This document shows, in pieces, positions 1 through 8,529 of a DNA stretch of 40,235 bases. The DNA comes from Opitutia bacterium. Its GTDB lineage: Bacteria > Verrucomicrobiota > Verrucomicrobiae > Opitutales > UBA953. The DNA lies in the NCBI GenBank assembly GCA_004558035.1, contig SFEJ01000021.1, positions 1 through 40,235 on the forward strand. Reading direction: 5' to 3'. The translations under genes and the position numbers were made by a program. The stretch's first letter is position 1. The number at the start of each line of letters is the position of its first letter. The notes under the pieces were generated by a model, which saw only the letters and a program-made list of their open reading frames with translations, had not been told where the DNA came from and did not search any database.

Positions 1-74
1 TGCCTTCGCCCCCAAATTCGAAATGATGATAATAAGGTCAAAGAAAAAATGTTTTCCGGGCGAAAATTCGCTTC

Positions 75-106
75 TTGACGATTTACATACGGGGGGGGGC
101 ATTACT
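75..106 (+). promoter_or_regulatory. Candidate promoter containing a poly-G spacer
   Basis: TTGACG at 75-80 is one base from the sigma-70 -35 consensus. A weak -10-like CATTAC lies at 100-105. The nine-G run fills the downstream half of the spacer. With nine G the spacer is 19 nt; with seven it would be the optimal 17 nt. The arrangement is like phase-variable promoters in which slippage changes the -35/-10 distance. The -10 match is poor, so the promoter is a candidate only. Confidence 0.4.
91..99 (+). repeat. Homopolymer of nine G (simple sequence repeat)
   Basis: Nine consecutive G residues, ending 20 nt before the start codon of the PEP-CTERM gene. With the eight-C run at 38431-38438 it is one of only two G/C runs of eight or more that I saw in the window. 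Such tracts are prone to slipped-strand mispairing. Confidence 0.85.
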
Positions 107-119
107 GTTCTTCTCACTT

Positions 120-776
120 ATGAAAAACATCATCGCAATTACCTCTCTCCTCGCCGCGGGAACGCTCTGCGCGAACGCGGAAGAATTCATTTGGACTTCC
201 ACTGATGGAGATTTTTCCGGCTTCAAAAATGCCGACGAAAACCTCATCGCCATAACAGGAGACTTTTCCCTCGAAATGACGTTTCAGCTGAGCTCCTACC
301 ACACAGATTGTGTCATTCAGCTTAGCCCCGATGCGGGATTCGACAAAAAGGGCTCTCTGGAATTAGGTTTTTCCGGAGCAACCGGAAAAATTTACACCTA
401 TGCAACAGATGATACCGCGAGTACTTATACGACGGGCGGACATTTTTCAGCTGGGCGTGTCGTTAATAACGCCGCGACATTAGTTTTTCAGTTTTCCAAT
501 TATAATGCGGCAACGAACACGTATTCGTTGACTGTCACTTATCCTTCGGCTTGGAGCGCAGGAAGCGGTGATACTTTTTCGAATGTTTCTTTCGGTTCGG
601 AGGAAATCATCTGGACGCAGTTGAATTTGGCAGGAACGACGGCCAATCCTTCCGTTTCTTCGCTGAAGTTGGTCACGGAAAACTTCCATGTCATTCCCGA
701 GCCTTCGGCGTTCGGGCTGCTGGCGGGTCTGGGCGCGCTGGCGTTGGCGGGAACGCGTCGCCGTCGTCGGAAATGA
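120..776 (+). CDS. PEP-CTERM sorting domain-containing exported protein
   Basis: About 218 residues. The start at 120 gives a clean signal peptide: MKN, a hydrophobic stretch, and a predicted cut after CANA near residue 20. The middle (residues 21-185) is Thr/Ser/Gly-rich with alternating hydrophobics, as in a secreted beta-rich protein; I do not recognise a domain. The C terminus has the tripartite PEP-CTERM signal: the PEP triplet (IPEPSA) at about 190-195, a hydrophobic helix (FGLLAGLGALALAG), then a terminal Arg cluster and Lys. Such proteins are processed by exosortase and exported to the surface or extracellular matrix; no exosortase gene is in this window. An upstream TTG in the same frame (75) would add 15 residues but spoil the signal peptide, so 120 is preferred. 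It is transcribed alone, behind a poly-G tract and before a strong terminator. Confidence 0.9.
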   Translation: MKNIIAITSLLAAGTLCANAEEFIWTSTDGDFSGFKNADENLIAITGDFSLEMTFQLSSYHTDCVIQLSPDAGFDKKGSLELGFSGATGKIYTYATDDTASTYTTGGHFSAGRVVNNAATLVFQFSNYNAATNTYSLTVTYPSAWSAGSGDTFSNVSFGSEEIIWTQLNLAGTTANPSVSSLKLVTENFHVIPEPSAFGLLAGLGALALAGTRRRRRK

Positions 777-836
777 ATCGACCGTTTAAACTTTTTCGAC
801 TGTTCGATTTTTTTCTCAGTGTGTTAAATAAGTAGG

Positions 837-873
837 CGTTCCCGCGGAGCGATCCGCGGGGACGTTTTTTTTT
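837..873 (+). terminator. Rho-independent terminator built from the CGTTCCCG word
   Basis: A 12-bp stem, CGTTCCCGCGGA (837-848) and TCCGCGGGGACG (853-864), with loop GCGA and a single G-U wobble, is followed directly by nine T (865-873). It ends the PEP-CTERM transcript. The left arm is an exact copy of the over-represented word CGTTCCCGCGG and the right arm is its near-perfect complement. Confidence 0.9.
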
Positions 874-965
874 GCGCGCGGGAACGCGCGTCGCCGCCGC
901 GCCCGCGTTCGTTTTCGCGGTGCTTTGCGTTTGATAATTTCGCGGGAACGGCTAAGCTTCGAGGC

Positions 966-1904
966 ATGGAAAACCCCACGTCGAAAATTCCTCAATTCAA
1001 GCACACTCGCGCCTACGAAAATCTCGACTTCCTCAACAGCCCCGTGGCGCGCACGATCCGCGTTCAGTGCGAAATGCTCGAGCCGTATTACCGGCTTTAT
1101 CCCTACGGCGTGCGCAAGACCGTCGTGATGTTCGGCTCGGCGCGGACGCTTCCGCTCGTCGACGCCGAGGAAAACCTCGCGCGGGAACGCCGCAAGGTGC
1201 TCGAATCGCCGCTGCCGGAGGCGGAAAAGGTCGCCCGTCTCGCCGCCGCCGAGCGCGCGCTGAAGAACGCGCGCTACTACGAGGACGCGCGCCGTCTCGC
1301 GCACGACCTCACGCTCTGGTCGAAAAAAATGTTTCCGAATCCGGAGGACGAGTTCTACATCTGTTCCGGCGGCGGTCCGGGCATCATGGAGGCGGCGAAC
1401 CGCGGCGCCTACGAGGCGGGCGGCAAGTCGCTCGGGCTCGGCATTCATCTGCCGTTCGAGCAGAAGCCGAATCCGTACATTTCGCCGGAGTTCGATTTCG
1501 AGTTCCGCTATTTCTTCATCCGCAAGTACTGGTTCCTTTATCTCGCCCGCGCGCTCGTCGCGTTCCCGGGCGGCTTCGGCACGATGGACGAGCTCTTCGA
1601 GATGCTCACGCTCGTGCAGACGCGCAAGGCGGGCAAAAAAATCCCTATCGTGCTTTACGGCGAGGAGTTCTGGCGCTCCGTCATCAACTTCGAAAAATTC
1701 GCCGAGCTCGGCTACATCTCGCCGGAAGATCTGCACATCTTCCATTTCTGCGACAAGGTCGAGGACGCGCGCGAGCTCATCATCCGCGAAATGACGTCGG
1801 AGGATTCCCAGATTGCGCGCGACGTCGCCGAGCGCAGCGAAGACGGGCTCCACCCGCACGAGCTCGACAAGCGCTGTTCCCGCGGCTTCGTGAAAAATCC
1901 CTGA
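966..1904 (+). CDS. LOG-family protein (nucleoside 5'-monophosphate phosphoribohydrolase-like)
   Basis: 312 residues, a Rossmann-fold protein of the LOG / 'lysine decarboxylase-like' family. Diagnostic motifs are GGGPGIMEAANRGA at about 135-148 and PGGFGTMDE at about 201-209, the latter being the family's PGGxGTxxE catalytic and phosphate-binding loop. Members cleave the N-glycosidic bond of nucleotide monophosphates, releasing the base and ribose 5-phosphate; in plants and some bacteria this activates cytokinins, elsewhere it is nucleotide salvage. This is a longer form, with a roughly 110-residue N-terminal extension that includes a charged helical segment (70-105). The old label 'lysine decarboxylase' is not supported, as there is no PLP site. 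It lies 65 bp upstream of the giant gene on the same strand; any functional link is unknown. Confidence 0.85.
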   Translation: MENPTSKIPQFKHTRAYENLDFLNSPVARTIRVQCEMLEPYYRLYPYGVRKTVVMFGSARTLPLVDAEENLARERRKVLESPLPEAEKVARLAAAERALKNARYYEDARRLAHDLTLWSKKMFPNPEDEFYICSGGGPGIMEAANRGAYEAGGKSLGLGIHLPFEQKPNPYISPEFDFEFRYFFIRKYWFLYLARALVAFPGGFGTMDELFEMLTLVQTRKAGKKIPIVLYGEEFWRSVINFEKFAELGYISPEDLHIFHFCDKVEDARELIIREMTSEDSQIARDVAERSEDGLHPHELDKRCSRGFVKNP

Positions 1905-1968
1905 CGCGCGCGCGTTCCCGCGCCGCTTCCTTCGTTCCCGCCTTCCGAAAATTTCCACGCCACGATTC

Positions 1969-4900
1969 ATGAAAAATTTTCTCCGTCCGCTCCTGTTCGT
2001 CTTCTGCGCGCTTTCGGCGACGCTCTTCGCCGAAGAATCCGCGCCCGCCGCGGCGGCGCCCGTTCCCGCCGCTCCCGCGGAGGCTCCGGCGGCGGAAAAG
2101 CTCTTCTATTCGGCGACGCTGAACGAGTCCGTCTTCATCAACGACAAGGAGGCGCTCTACAACGCGCGCGCGACGATGCGCGTGCTGCAGGGGCGGCTCG
2201 ACGCGGTCGTCTTCGAGGCGGTCGGGCAGGGCGAAATCGTCAGCGTGAACGGCGACCAGGTGCGCGACTGGAGCGTGCGGCACGCGGGATCGCGGACGTT
2301 TCTCGAGATCCGCCCGAAAAAGGCGCCCGTCGCCGGCGAAAGCTTCACGGCGACCGTCGTCGCGCGCAGGGCGCTCGAACTGCCCGCGACGATCATGCCG
2401 ATGATCTTCACGGGAACGGACGCGACCGCGTTCGACGGCATGGTGCGCATCGTCTCGACGCCGGAACTCCGCCTCTACGGCAAGCAGTCGCGCGGGCTGA
2501 TCCCGCTCGGCATTTCGACGGACAAGAACGAGCTCGCCTTCGGCATCAGCGGCTCGCCGTCGCTGCGCCTCGACATCGCGCGCGGGAGCGAGCTCCTCGC
2601 GCCCGTCTCGCTCGAATCGTTTTCGCTGGTGGGCGTCGCCGACGGCGGCACCGTGCATTTCCGCATGCGCGCGACGGCGAACGTGCGCGAGCTCGGCGCG
2701 GAGATCGCCGTGCTCTCCGGCGACGCGGCGCTGAGCAATTTCGCCGAGTCGTCCGCGTTTTCCGTCCGCGCCGAAATCGACGCCGAAAAGAAAAAGCCGA
2801 CGTATTTTCTGAAGTTTCCGCAGCGCGGAAACTTCGACGTGGATCTGGAGTTCGACGCGCGCGTCGCGTTCGCGGACGGCTGGAAGCGCCTCGACTTCGC
2901 CGTTCCCGCCGTGCGCGTCGCGCCGTTCCGTCTCGAAGGGCTCGCGGGCGAAATCCTCTTCGCGCCGTCGAGCGTTTCCGTGCCGCAGCCGGACGAAGGC
3001 GGCTACGCGGGCTACCTTCCCGCGAACGGCGTCTTCGACCTGCGCTGGCAGGAAGTCTCGGGAACGCCGCCGGAATTTTCCGCGTGCGTCTTTTCCGCCG
3101 ACGCCGTGGGCGAGCAGCGCGTCTCGACCGGCGTGCTCGCGCTGCGCCAGGAAATCGCGCTGATGATCTCGCAGGGCGCGCTCTCCAATCTCGTCTTCGA
3201 TCTTTTCGGCGAGGGCGAGATTCTCGACGTCTCCGGCGCGGACGTGCTTTCCTGGAGCGTCGAAAAGGCGGCCCCGCCCGCCGCCGTTCCCGCGGACGCC
3301 GCTGCCGCGCCCGCGCCTTCGGGGCGGCTCAACGTCGTGCTCAGCCGGCGCAAGAGCGGCGCCTACGCGCTCCGCGTGAGCGCGCGCAGCCGCTTCGCCT
3401 CGCTGCCCGCGACGGTCGAGCCGCTGCGCATCGTTCCCGTCGCCGCCCAGCCCGACGCCGCCGTCTGCGTGCGCTTCAACGAGCTCGTCCGCATCGTGAA
3501 CGACGGCGCCGTGCGCTGCGAAATCCTCCCGCGCAACGGGCAGACGCAGGTCGCCGAGTCCGCGTTCCCGCGGAACGACGAGCTTTTCGAGGACACCGGC
3601 GCCGCGCAGGTGCAGGCCGTTTACCGCATCTCCAACGGCGGGAGCGGGCTCACGCTCGCCGTGGACGAAATCCGCCCCGACGTCTCGATTCTGCAGACGA
3701 CGCGCTGCCACTTCGATTCCGAGCGCATCGTGCAGCTGACGCGCCAGCGCCTCAAGATCCGCGCCGCGCCGGTCTATGAATGGACGGTGCTCGTGCCCGA
3801 CGACTGCACCGTCGAATCCGTCTCCGCCGAGCTGCTCGCCGGCTACGAGCTCGCGGAAACGGTGCGCGACGGCCGGCGCGAACTCCGCCTCGTCTTCACC
3901 GAGCCGCTTTCGGGCGAGCACGAGATCCGCATCTTCACGGGCAAAAGCGCTTCCGTCGAGGGCGCGGAGACGTGCGCGCTGCGCAGTCTGCGTTCGCCGC
4001 AGGCGCGCTTCGTCCGCGGCTTCGTCGGCTTCGCGGCGGCGAAGAATCTCCGCCCCGTTCCCGTCGCGCTCGACGGGCTTTCCGAAGTGCCTTCCGAATT
4101 TTACCCGCAGACTTCGGGCACGCTCCCGCAGCAGGTGTTCCGCATGCGCGGCGCGGACTGGAGCGCGGACGTGCGCGTCGAAAAGACGCTGCCCGCGCTG
4201 CACGGGAGCGTCTCGACCGTCTATGAGATCGCCGCCGACCGCGTGCGCGGGAACGCCGTCGTCCGCGCGGAAAACGCCGTCGAGCCGATCGAAAACGTCT
4301 CCGTCGCGCTGCCGAAGAACGCGAAGTTCCTCGGCGTCGAGAACGCGTCGGACTTCTTCGCGCCCGTCGCGGGCGAGGACGGCGTCGTCGCGCTCCAGCT
4401 GCGCGCGCCGCGGCGCGACGCGTTTTCCTTCCGCGTGAATTTCGAATTTCCGGAGACGCCGGCGGACGGTTTCGCCTCGGCGGACTTTTCCGGCGCGCGC
4501 CTCGCGGACGTCTCCGGCGAGCAGGGCGAAATCTTCATCACGAGCGACCGCGCGGTCGCGCTGCTTCCGCCGGAAAACGAGGCGGAAAATCCCGCCGTCG
4601 CGGAAGTCGCGCGCGAGTGCGTTCCCGCCGAATCTTTCGCTGGGCGCGGCGGAAAGATTCTGCTCGGCGCGTTCCAGTACGTGCGGCGCCCGTTCGCGCT
4701 CGATTTCGGATTCCGGACGCTGCCGCGGCGCGAGTTCCCGCGCTGCGTCGTCACGCGCGCGACGGGGCGGCAGGTTCCCGGCGTCGCGGGCGCGCCCGCG
4801 GAGTTCGTCTGCCGCTACGAATATCTGAACGACGGCGCGGCTTCGCTGGCGCTCGACCTGCCGCCGGAGACCGCCGTCGGCTCGGCGCTCCCCGAGGGCG

Positions 4901-7900
4901 CCGCCGTTTCCGGGACGCGCGTGACGGTGCCGCTGAAGCCCGGGCGCGGCGAGTTCGCGCTCGCGCTCCGCGGCGAGGCGTTCGCTCCCGGCCCCGGAAC
5001 GATCAAGCTCGAGCTGCCGCGCGCGGACGTTCCCGTGCTTTCCTCGCGGCTCGAAGGCGCGGGCGAATTTCCCGGGCGTGCCTTCCGCAACGGACGCACG
5101 CCGCCCGCGTCGTGGGGCGCGCTCTCGTGCTCCGTCGCGAAAAATCTTTCGGACGCAGCGCCGCTTCTGCCCGCGCTCTGCGTCTTCGCGGGAACGCTCG
5201 CGATTCTGCTGGCGACGCGCGCGCGGCGCTTCTGGCGCGTGCTCGTCGGCGGCGCGTGCGCGGCGTCGCTCTTCGTCGCGCTCTTCGCGGGAACGGCGGC
5301 GCTGCGGCTCGGCGCGAGCCCGAGCTACGATTTTTCCGTCGCCGTCTTCGGCGCGGGCGAGACCGTCTCCGCGCGCTTCGTGCCGTGGACGACGCTCGGC
5401 GGCGCTCTCTTCGGGGCGGCTCCGGCGACGCTTTTCGCCGTCATGGCGGCGGGCTGCGTCCTGCTTTCCGTCGGCGCGGTCTGGCGGCGCAGCGTGATTC
5501 TGCGCCTCGCGGGGCGCGTCGGCTTCTACGGCGCGTTCGTGCTCGGCACGTCGGACGCCGCGCACCGCGTTCCCGCGCTCGTCGCCGCGGTTCTCGCCTC
5601 GGAGATTCTGCTCGCGCTCGTCTCCTTCCTCTTCGCGCTGAAGAAGCGCTTCGGCGGCAAGGAGGAGCCGCCGCGGACGGGCGCACCCTCCGCCTCCGCC
5701 GCGGCGCCGCTGCTCGCGGCGGGAACGCTCGCGCTCGCGTGCCTCGCGGGAACGGCGGAACTCCGCGCCGCGCCCTTCGGCACGGACTTCGCGGAAGAGG
5801 AGCTCGACGTCGAGCTCGCGCGCCCGCAGAACATCGCCGAGCGCATCGCGCAGGACGTCCGCATTCTTTCCGACCGCGTCGTCGCCTCGGGCGAAATCCG
5901 CGTGAAGGGGCGCGCGGGCGAGCGCTTCGACCTGCTCGCGTCGCCGGCGGTGCTGACGCGCTTCGCCAAGGCGGACGAAGCGGCGCCGATGCGCCTCGAA
6001 CGCCGCCGCGGGAAAAACGGCATCGTCTATCAGATCGTCCTCGACCGCGCGGGAACGTTTTCCGCGCATTTCGGCTACGAGCTCGCGCTGAGCCGCGACG
6101 CGCGCGGCATGGCGCTTCCCACGGGCAACGCGGCGGCGGACGTCGTCGACGTCTCCGTCGACCGGCTCGACAGCCGGCTCGCCGCCGAGGGCGAAGTCAC
6201 GCTCTCGCCGCTGCCCGCCGAGGGCGCGACGCAGCGCGGGACGGTCGTCTTCAAGCCGATCGAGACGCGCCGCATTCTCTGGAACCCGCGGGAACGCGAC
6301 CGCGCGGGCGAGCCCCTCGCGCTCTACGCCGAAAGCGCCGACCTCTACGTTCCCGCCGCGGGCACGATCGAGGGCTTTCACGAAATCACGCTGACGCCGG
6401 CGCAGGGCGAATTCTCCAGGACGGAAATCCGCATTCCGGAGGGCTTTTCGGTCTCGCGCGCGGACGGCGCGGCGATCCGCCGCTGGAATTTCGGGCGCGA
6501 CAACGTGCTCACCGTCCTGCTCGATTCGAAAAGATCTGAGCCCGTCTCGCTGATCGTGCGCACGCAGGCGCCGCTCGACGTCGGCAGGCCGCAGTGCTTC
6601 GCCGCGCTCGAGATTCTGAACTGCGCCGAGAGCGTCCGCACCGTCGGCGTCGCCACGGGCGACGACCTGCAGGTGGACGAATGCGCCGCGCCCGGGCTCG
6701 TCGTCGTGGACGAAAAGGAATTCCCCGCCTCCCTGCGGGAACGCGCCGCGGAAGCCGCGCCCGGCGCGCAGCTGCGCCGCGCGTTCCGCTCCGTCTCCGG
6801 CGAGGCGGCGTTCCGCGTCGATCTTTCCGAAGTGAAGCCGAACCTGCGCATCACGACGAAAGACGTGCTCGTGCTCAATCACGACAAGGTGACGTTCACG
6901 GCGGACGTCACGGCGGAAGTCTCCCGCGCGGACGTCTTCAGCCTTTCGTTCCCGCTGCCGGAGGGGCTCGAGCTCGAGTCCGTCTCCGGCGACGCGCTCG
7001 CCTACTGGTCCGAGTCGCAGGAAAGCGCGGACGAGCGCAAGGTCACGCTCTTCATGAAGCACTCGCTTTCCGGCGAGGAGAATTTCCGCGTCGTGCTTTC
7101 GGGCGCGTTCCCGGCGGGCGCGCCGACGTGGACGGCGCCGCAGCTCGTCTTCAACGGCGCGCGGCGCCAGCAGGGCGATCTCCGCGTGTTCACGGAAGAA
7201 GGGCTGAAGCTCCAGGTGCGTTCCCGCGAGCGCGTCGTCGAGATTCCGCCCGCTGAGATTGAGGACGACGTTCCCGAGGACGTCTCGGGAACGGACGCGG
7301 TCGCGCCGCTCGGCGTGCCGAATTTCGCCTTCCGCCACGGGGGCTCCAAGTGGAGCGTCACCTTCGCCGTCGGCTCGGCGTCGTCGCGGACGACGGCGCG
7401 CTGGACGCAGAAGATCGAGCCGCTGGAATTTTCCCGCTACGCGCGCGCGGAGACGCGTTTCGAATGCGACGTCGAGAGCGCGCCGCGCCAGGCGCTCCGC
7501 GTGCGCCTGCCGAAGAACGCCCTCGCGCCGCGCTTCTTCGGCGAAGCGGTCGCCGCCGCCTCTCCCGCGAACGCGGGCGCGGACGACGCCGCGGGCGACG
7601 TCTGGGAAATCCGTTTCTCCAAGCCCATGCGCGGCGACGTCGTCTTCGGCGTCGTCTATTTCCGCGAACTCGCGCGCGCGATGACGTTCGAGCCCGTGAG
7701 CGTGCTCGACGTCGCCGAAGAACGCGGCGAAATCGAGCTCGTGCCCGGCGGCGTCTTCCGCGTCGCAGAGGACGCGCCGCTCGCGCGCGGGACGGAATTC
7801 GCCGGGCCCGTCGCCGTCGAGCTCGAGGAATCCGTGCTCGCCGACTGGCGCCGCCTGCGCTCCGGCGTCAGCGACGGCTCGTTCGTCTGCCCGCGGTTGA

Positions 7901-8460
7901 GCCGCTTCACCTGCGTTTCCGCGGACGGCTGGGCGAATTTCGACGTGTGGGAAATCGAGGCGCGGCGCACGGATCTGCTGCGCATCGTCTCCGCGGGAAC
8001 GGAAATTCTCGGCGCGCGTCTCGACGGCGCTCCCGCGGCGTTTTTCGAAAGCGACGGCGATTTTTATCTGACGATCCCGCGCACGGAAGAGGGCGCGAAG
8101 CTGCGCCTCGAAATCCTCAGCCGCGGCCGCTTCGCCGAGGGCGCGACGCGCGTCGCCTCCGCGCCGCGGACGAGCGCCCGCCCGAAACGCGTCCGCTGGG
8201 CGTTCGCGCCGAACGTCGCGGGAGCGAATCTCGGCGTGACGGAAATCTTCGGACTGCCCGCGGACAAGGTCGTCGCCGCCGCCTTGCCCGAAAAGATGCC
8301 GCTTTGCTTCGAGGCGTTCCCGGCGACCGCGGCGTTCGAGACGGACCGCGTTCCCTGTTCCGACGAGGGCGCGACGCTTGTCTTCGAGACGCCCGTTCCC
8401 GAGCCTCCCGCCGCGCTCCCCGACCGCGCCTTCCGCGCCCTCTTCGGCGACGCCCGCTGA
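1969..8460 (+). CDS. Giant exported/membrane protein with duplicated beta-rich halves (unknown function)
   Basis: 2163 residues; I do not recognise the family. An N-terminal signal peptide (MKNFLRPLLFVFCALSATLFA, about 1-21) is followed by an Ala/Pro linker. Residues 45-1060 are a long beta-rich region without obvious enzyme motifs. A hydrophobic cluster at about 1065-1225 holds roughly five membrane helices and ends in a basic stretch (KKRFGGK). A sixth hydrophobic segment (about 1245-1262) ends in a signal-peptide-like A-A-P and opens a second beta-rich region, to residue 2163. Internal repeats are visible. 'GEI.x.V.G..V..WSV' occurs near residues 88 and 416. 'P.....ESVS...L' occurs near 610 and 1662, and a 'LPKNA' block near 780 and 1845, so parts of the two halves match about 1050-1065 residues apart. 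It is probably an envelope protein with two large soluble regions on one face. Codon use matches its neighbours and the repeated word CGTTCCCG is very dense here. Confidence 0.8.
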   Translation: MKNFLRPLLFVFCALSATLFAEESAPAAAAPVPAAPAEAPAAEKLFYSATLNESVFINDKEALYNARATMRVLQGRLDAVVFEAVGQGEIVSVNGDQVRDWSVRHAGSRTFLEIRPKKAPVAGESFTATVVARRALELPATIMPMIFTGTDATAFDGMVRIVSTPELRLYGKQSRGLIPLGISTDKNELAFGISGSPSLRLDIARGSELLAPVSLESFSLVGVADGGTVHFRMRATANVRELGAEIAVLSGDAALSNFAESSAFSVRAEIDAEKKKPTYFLKFPQRGNFDVDLEFDARVAFADGWKRLDFAVPAVRVAPFRLEGLAGEILFAPSSVSVPQPDEGGYAGYLPANGVFDLRWQEVSGTPPEFSACVFSADAVGEQRVSTGVLALRQEIALMISQGALSNLVFDLFGEGEILDVSGADVLSWSVEKAAPPAAVPADAAAAPAPSGRLNVVLSRRKSGAYALRVSARSRFASLPATVEPLRIVPVAAQPDAAVCVRFNELVRIVNDGAVRCEILPRNGQTQVAESAFPRNDELFEDTGAAQVQAVYRISNGGSGLTLAVDEIRPDVSILQTTRCHFDSERIVQLTRQRLKIRAAPVYEWTVLVPDDCTVESVSAELLAGYELAETVRDGRRELRLVFTEPLSGEHEIRIFTGKSASVEGAETCALRSLRSPQARFVRGFVGFAAAKNLRPVPVALDGLSEVPSEFYPQTSGTLPQQVFRMRGADWSADVRVEKTLPALHGSVSTVYEIAADRVRGNAVVRAENAVEPIENVSVALPKNAKFLGVENASDFFAPVAGEDGVVALQLRAPRRDAFSFRVNFEFPETPADGFASADFSGARLADVSGEQGEIFITSDRAVALLPPENEAENPAVAEVARECVPAESFAGRGGKILLGAFQYVRRPFALDFGFRTLPRREFPRCVVTRATGRQVPGVAGAPAEFVCRYEYLNDGAASLALDLPPETAVGSALPEGAAVSGTRVTVPLKPGRGEFALALRGEAFAPGPGTIKLELPRADVPVLSSRLEGAGEFPGRAFRNGRTPPASWGALSCSVAKNLSDAAPLLPALCVFAGTLAILLATRARRFWRVLVGGACAASLFVALFAGTAALRLGASPSYDFSVAVFGAGETVSARFVPWTTLGGALFGAAPATLFAVMAAGCVLLSVGAVWRRSVILRLAGRVGFYGAFVLGTSDAAHRVPALVAAVLASEILLALVSFLFALKKRFGGKEEPPRTGAPSASAAAPLLAAGTLALACLAGTAELRAAPFGTDFAEEELDVELARPQNIAERIAQDVRILSDRVVASGEIRVKGRAGERFDLLASPAVLTRFAKADEAAPMRLERRRGKNGIVYQIVLDRAGTFSAHFGYELALSRDARGMALPTGNAAADVVDVSVDRLDSRLAAEGEVTLSPLPAEGATQRGTVVFKPIETRRILWNPRERDRAGEPLALYAESADLYVPAAGTIEGFHEITLTPAQGEFSRTEIRIPEGFSVSRADGAAIRRWNFGRDNVLTVLLDSKRSEPVSLIVRTQAPLDVGRPQCFAALEILNCAESVRTVGVATGDDLQVDECAAPGLVVVDEKEFPASLRERAAEAAPGAQLRRAFRSVSGEAAFRVDLSEVKPNLRITTKDVLVLNHDKVTFTADVTAEVSRADVFSLSFPLPEGLELESVSGDALAYWSESQESADERKVTLFMKHSLSGEENFRVVLSGAFPAGAPTWTAPQLVFNGARRQQGDLRVFTEEGLKLQVRSRERVVEIPPAEIEDDVPEDVSGTDAVAPLGVPNFAFRHGGSKWSVTFAVGSASSRTTARWTQKIEPLEFSRYARAETRFECDVESAPRQALRVRLPKNALAPRFFGEAVAAASPANAGADDAAGDVWEIRFSKPMRGDVVFGVVYFRELARAMTFEPVSVLDVAEERGEIELVPGGVFRVAEDAPLARGTEFAGPVAVELEESVLADWRRLRSGVSDGSFVCPRLSRFTCVSADGWANFDVWEIEARRTDLLRIVSAGTEILGARLDGAPAAFFESDGDFYLTIPRTEEGAKLRLEILSRGRFAEGATRVASAPRTSARPKRVRWAFAPNVAGANLGVTEIFGLPADKVVAAALPEKMPLCFEAFPATAAFETDRVPCSDEGATLVFETPVPEPPAALPDRAFRALFGDAR

Positions 8461-8529
8461 AATTTCTGAGAAATTTTGGAGGGCGGAGTTCCGCTTGCTC
8501 GACGCTTGGGGGTGCGATGAGCCCTGTCG
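8461..8529. other. Convergent intergenic gap with a small AT hairpin
   Basis: A gap of 69 bp separates the convergent giant gene and the GT2 gene. A perfect 7-bp inverted repeat AAATTTC-TGA-GAAATTT (8461-8477) directly follows the upstream stop codon. It could act as a weak two-way terminator; no long T run follows it. Confidence 0.35.

Noticed and set aside
865..873. Nine-T run as a further phase-variable tract
   Set aside because: It is the U tract of a strong terminator, which explains it.
1780..7338. Very long open frame on the minus strand opposite the giant gene
   Set aside because: Arg/Glu/Ala-rich low-complexity translation with no motifs. It is a reflection of the GC-rich third codon positions of the plus-strand gene, which has a signal peptide and structured hydrophobic pattern.
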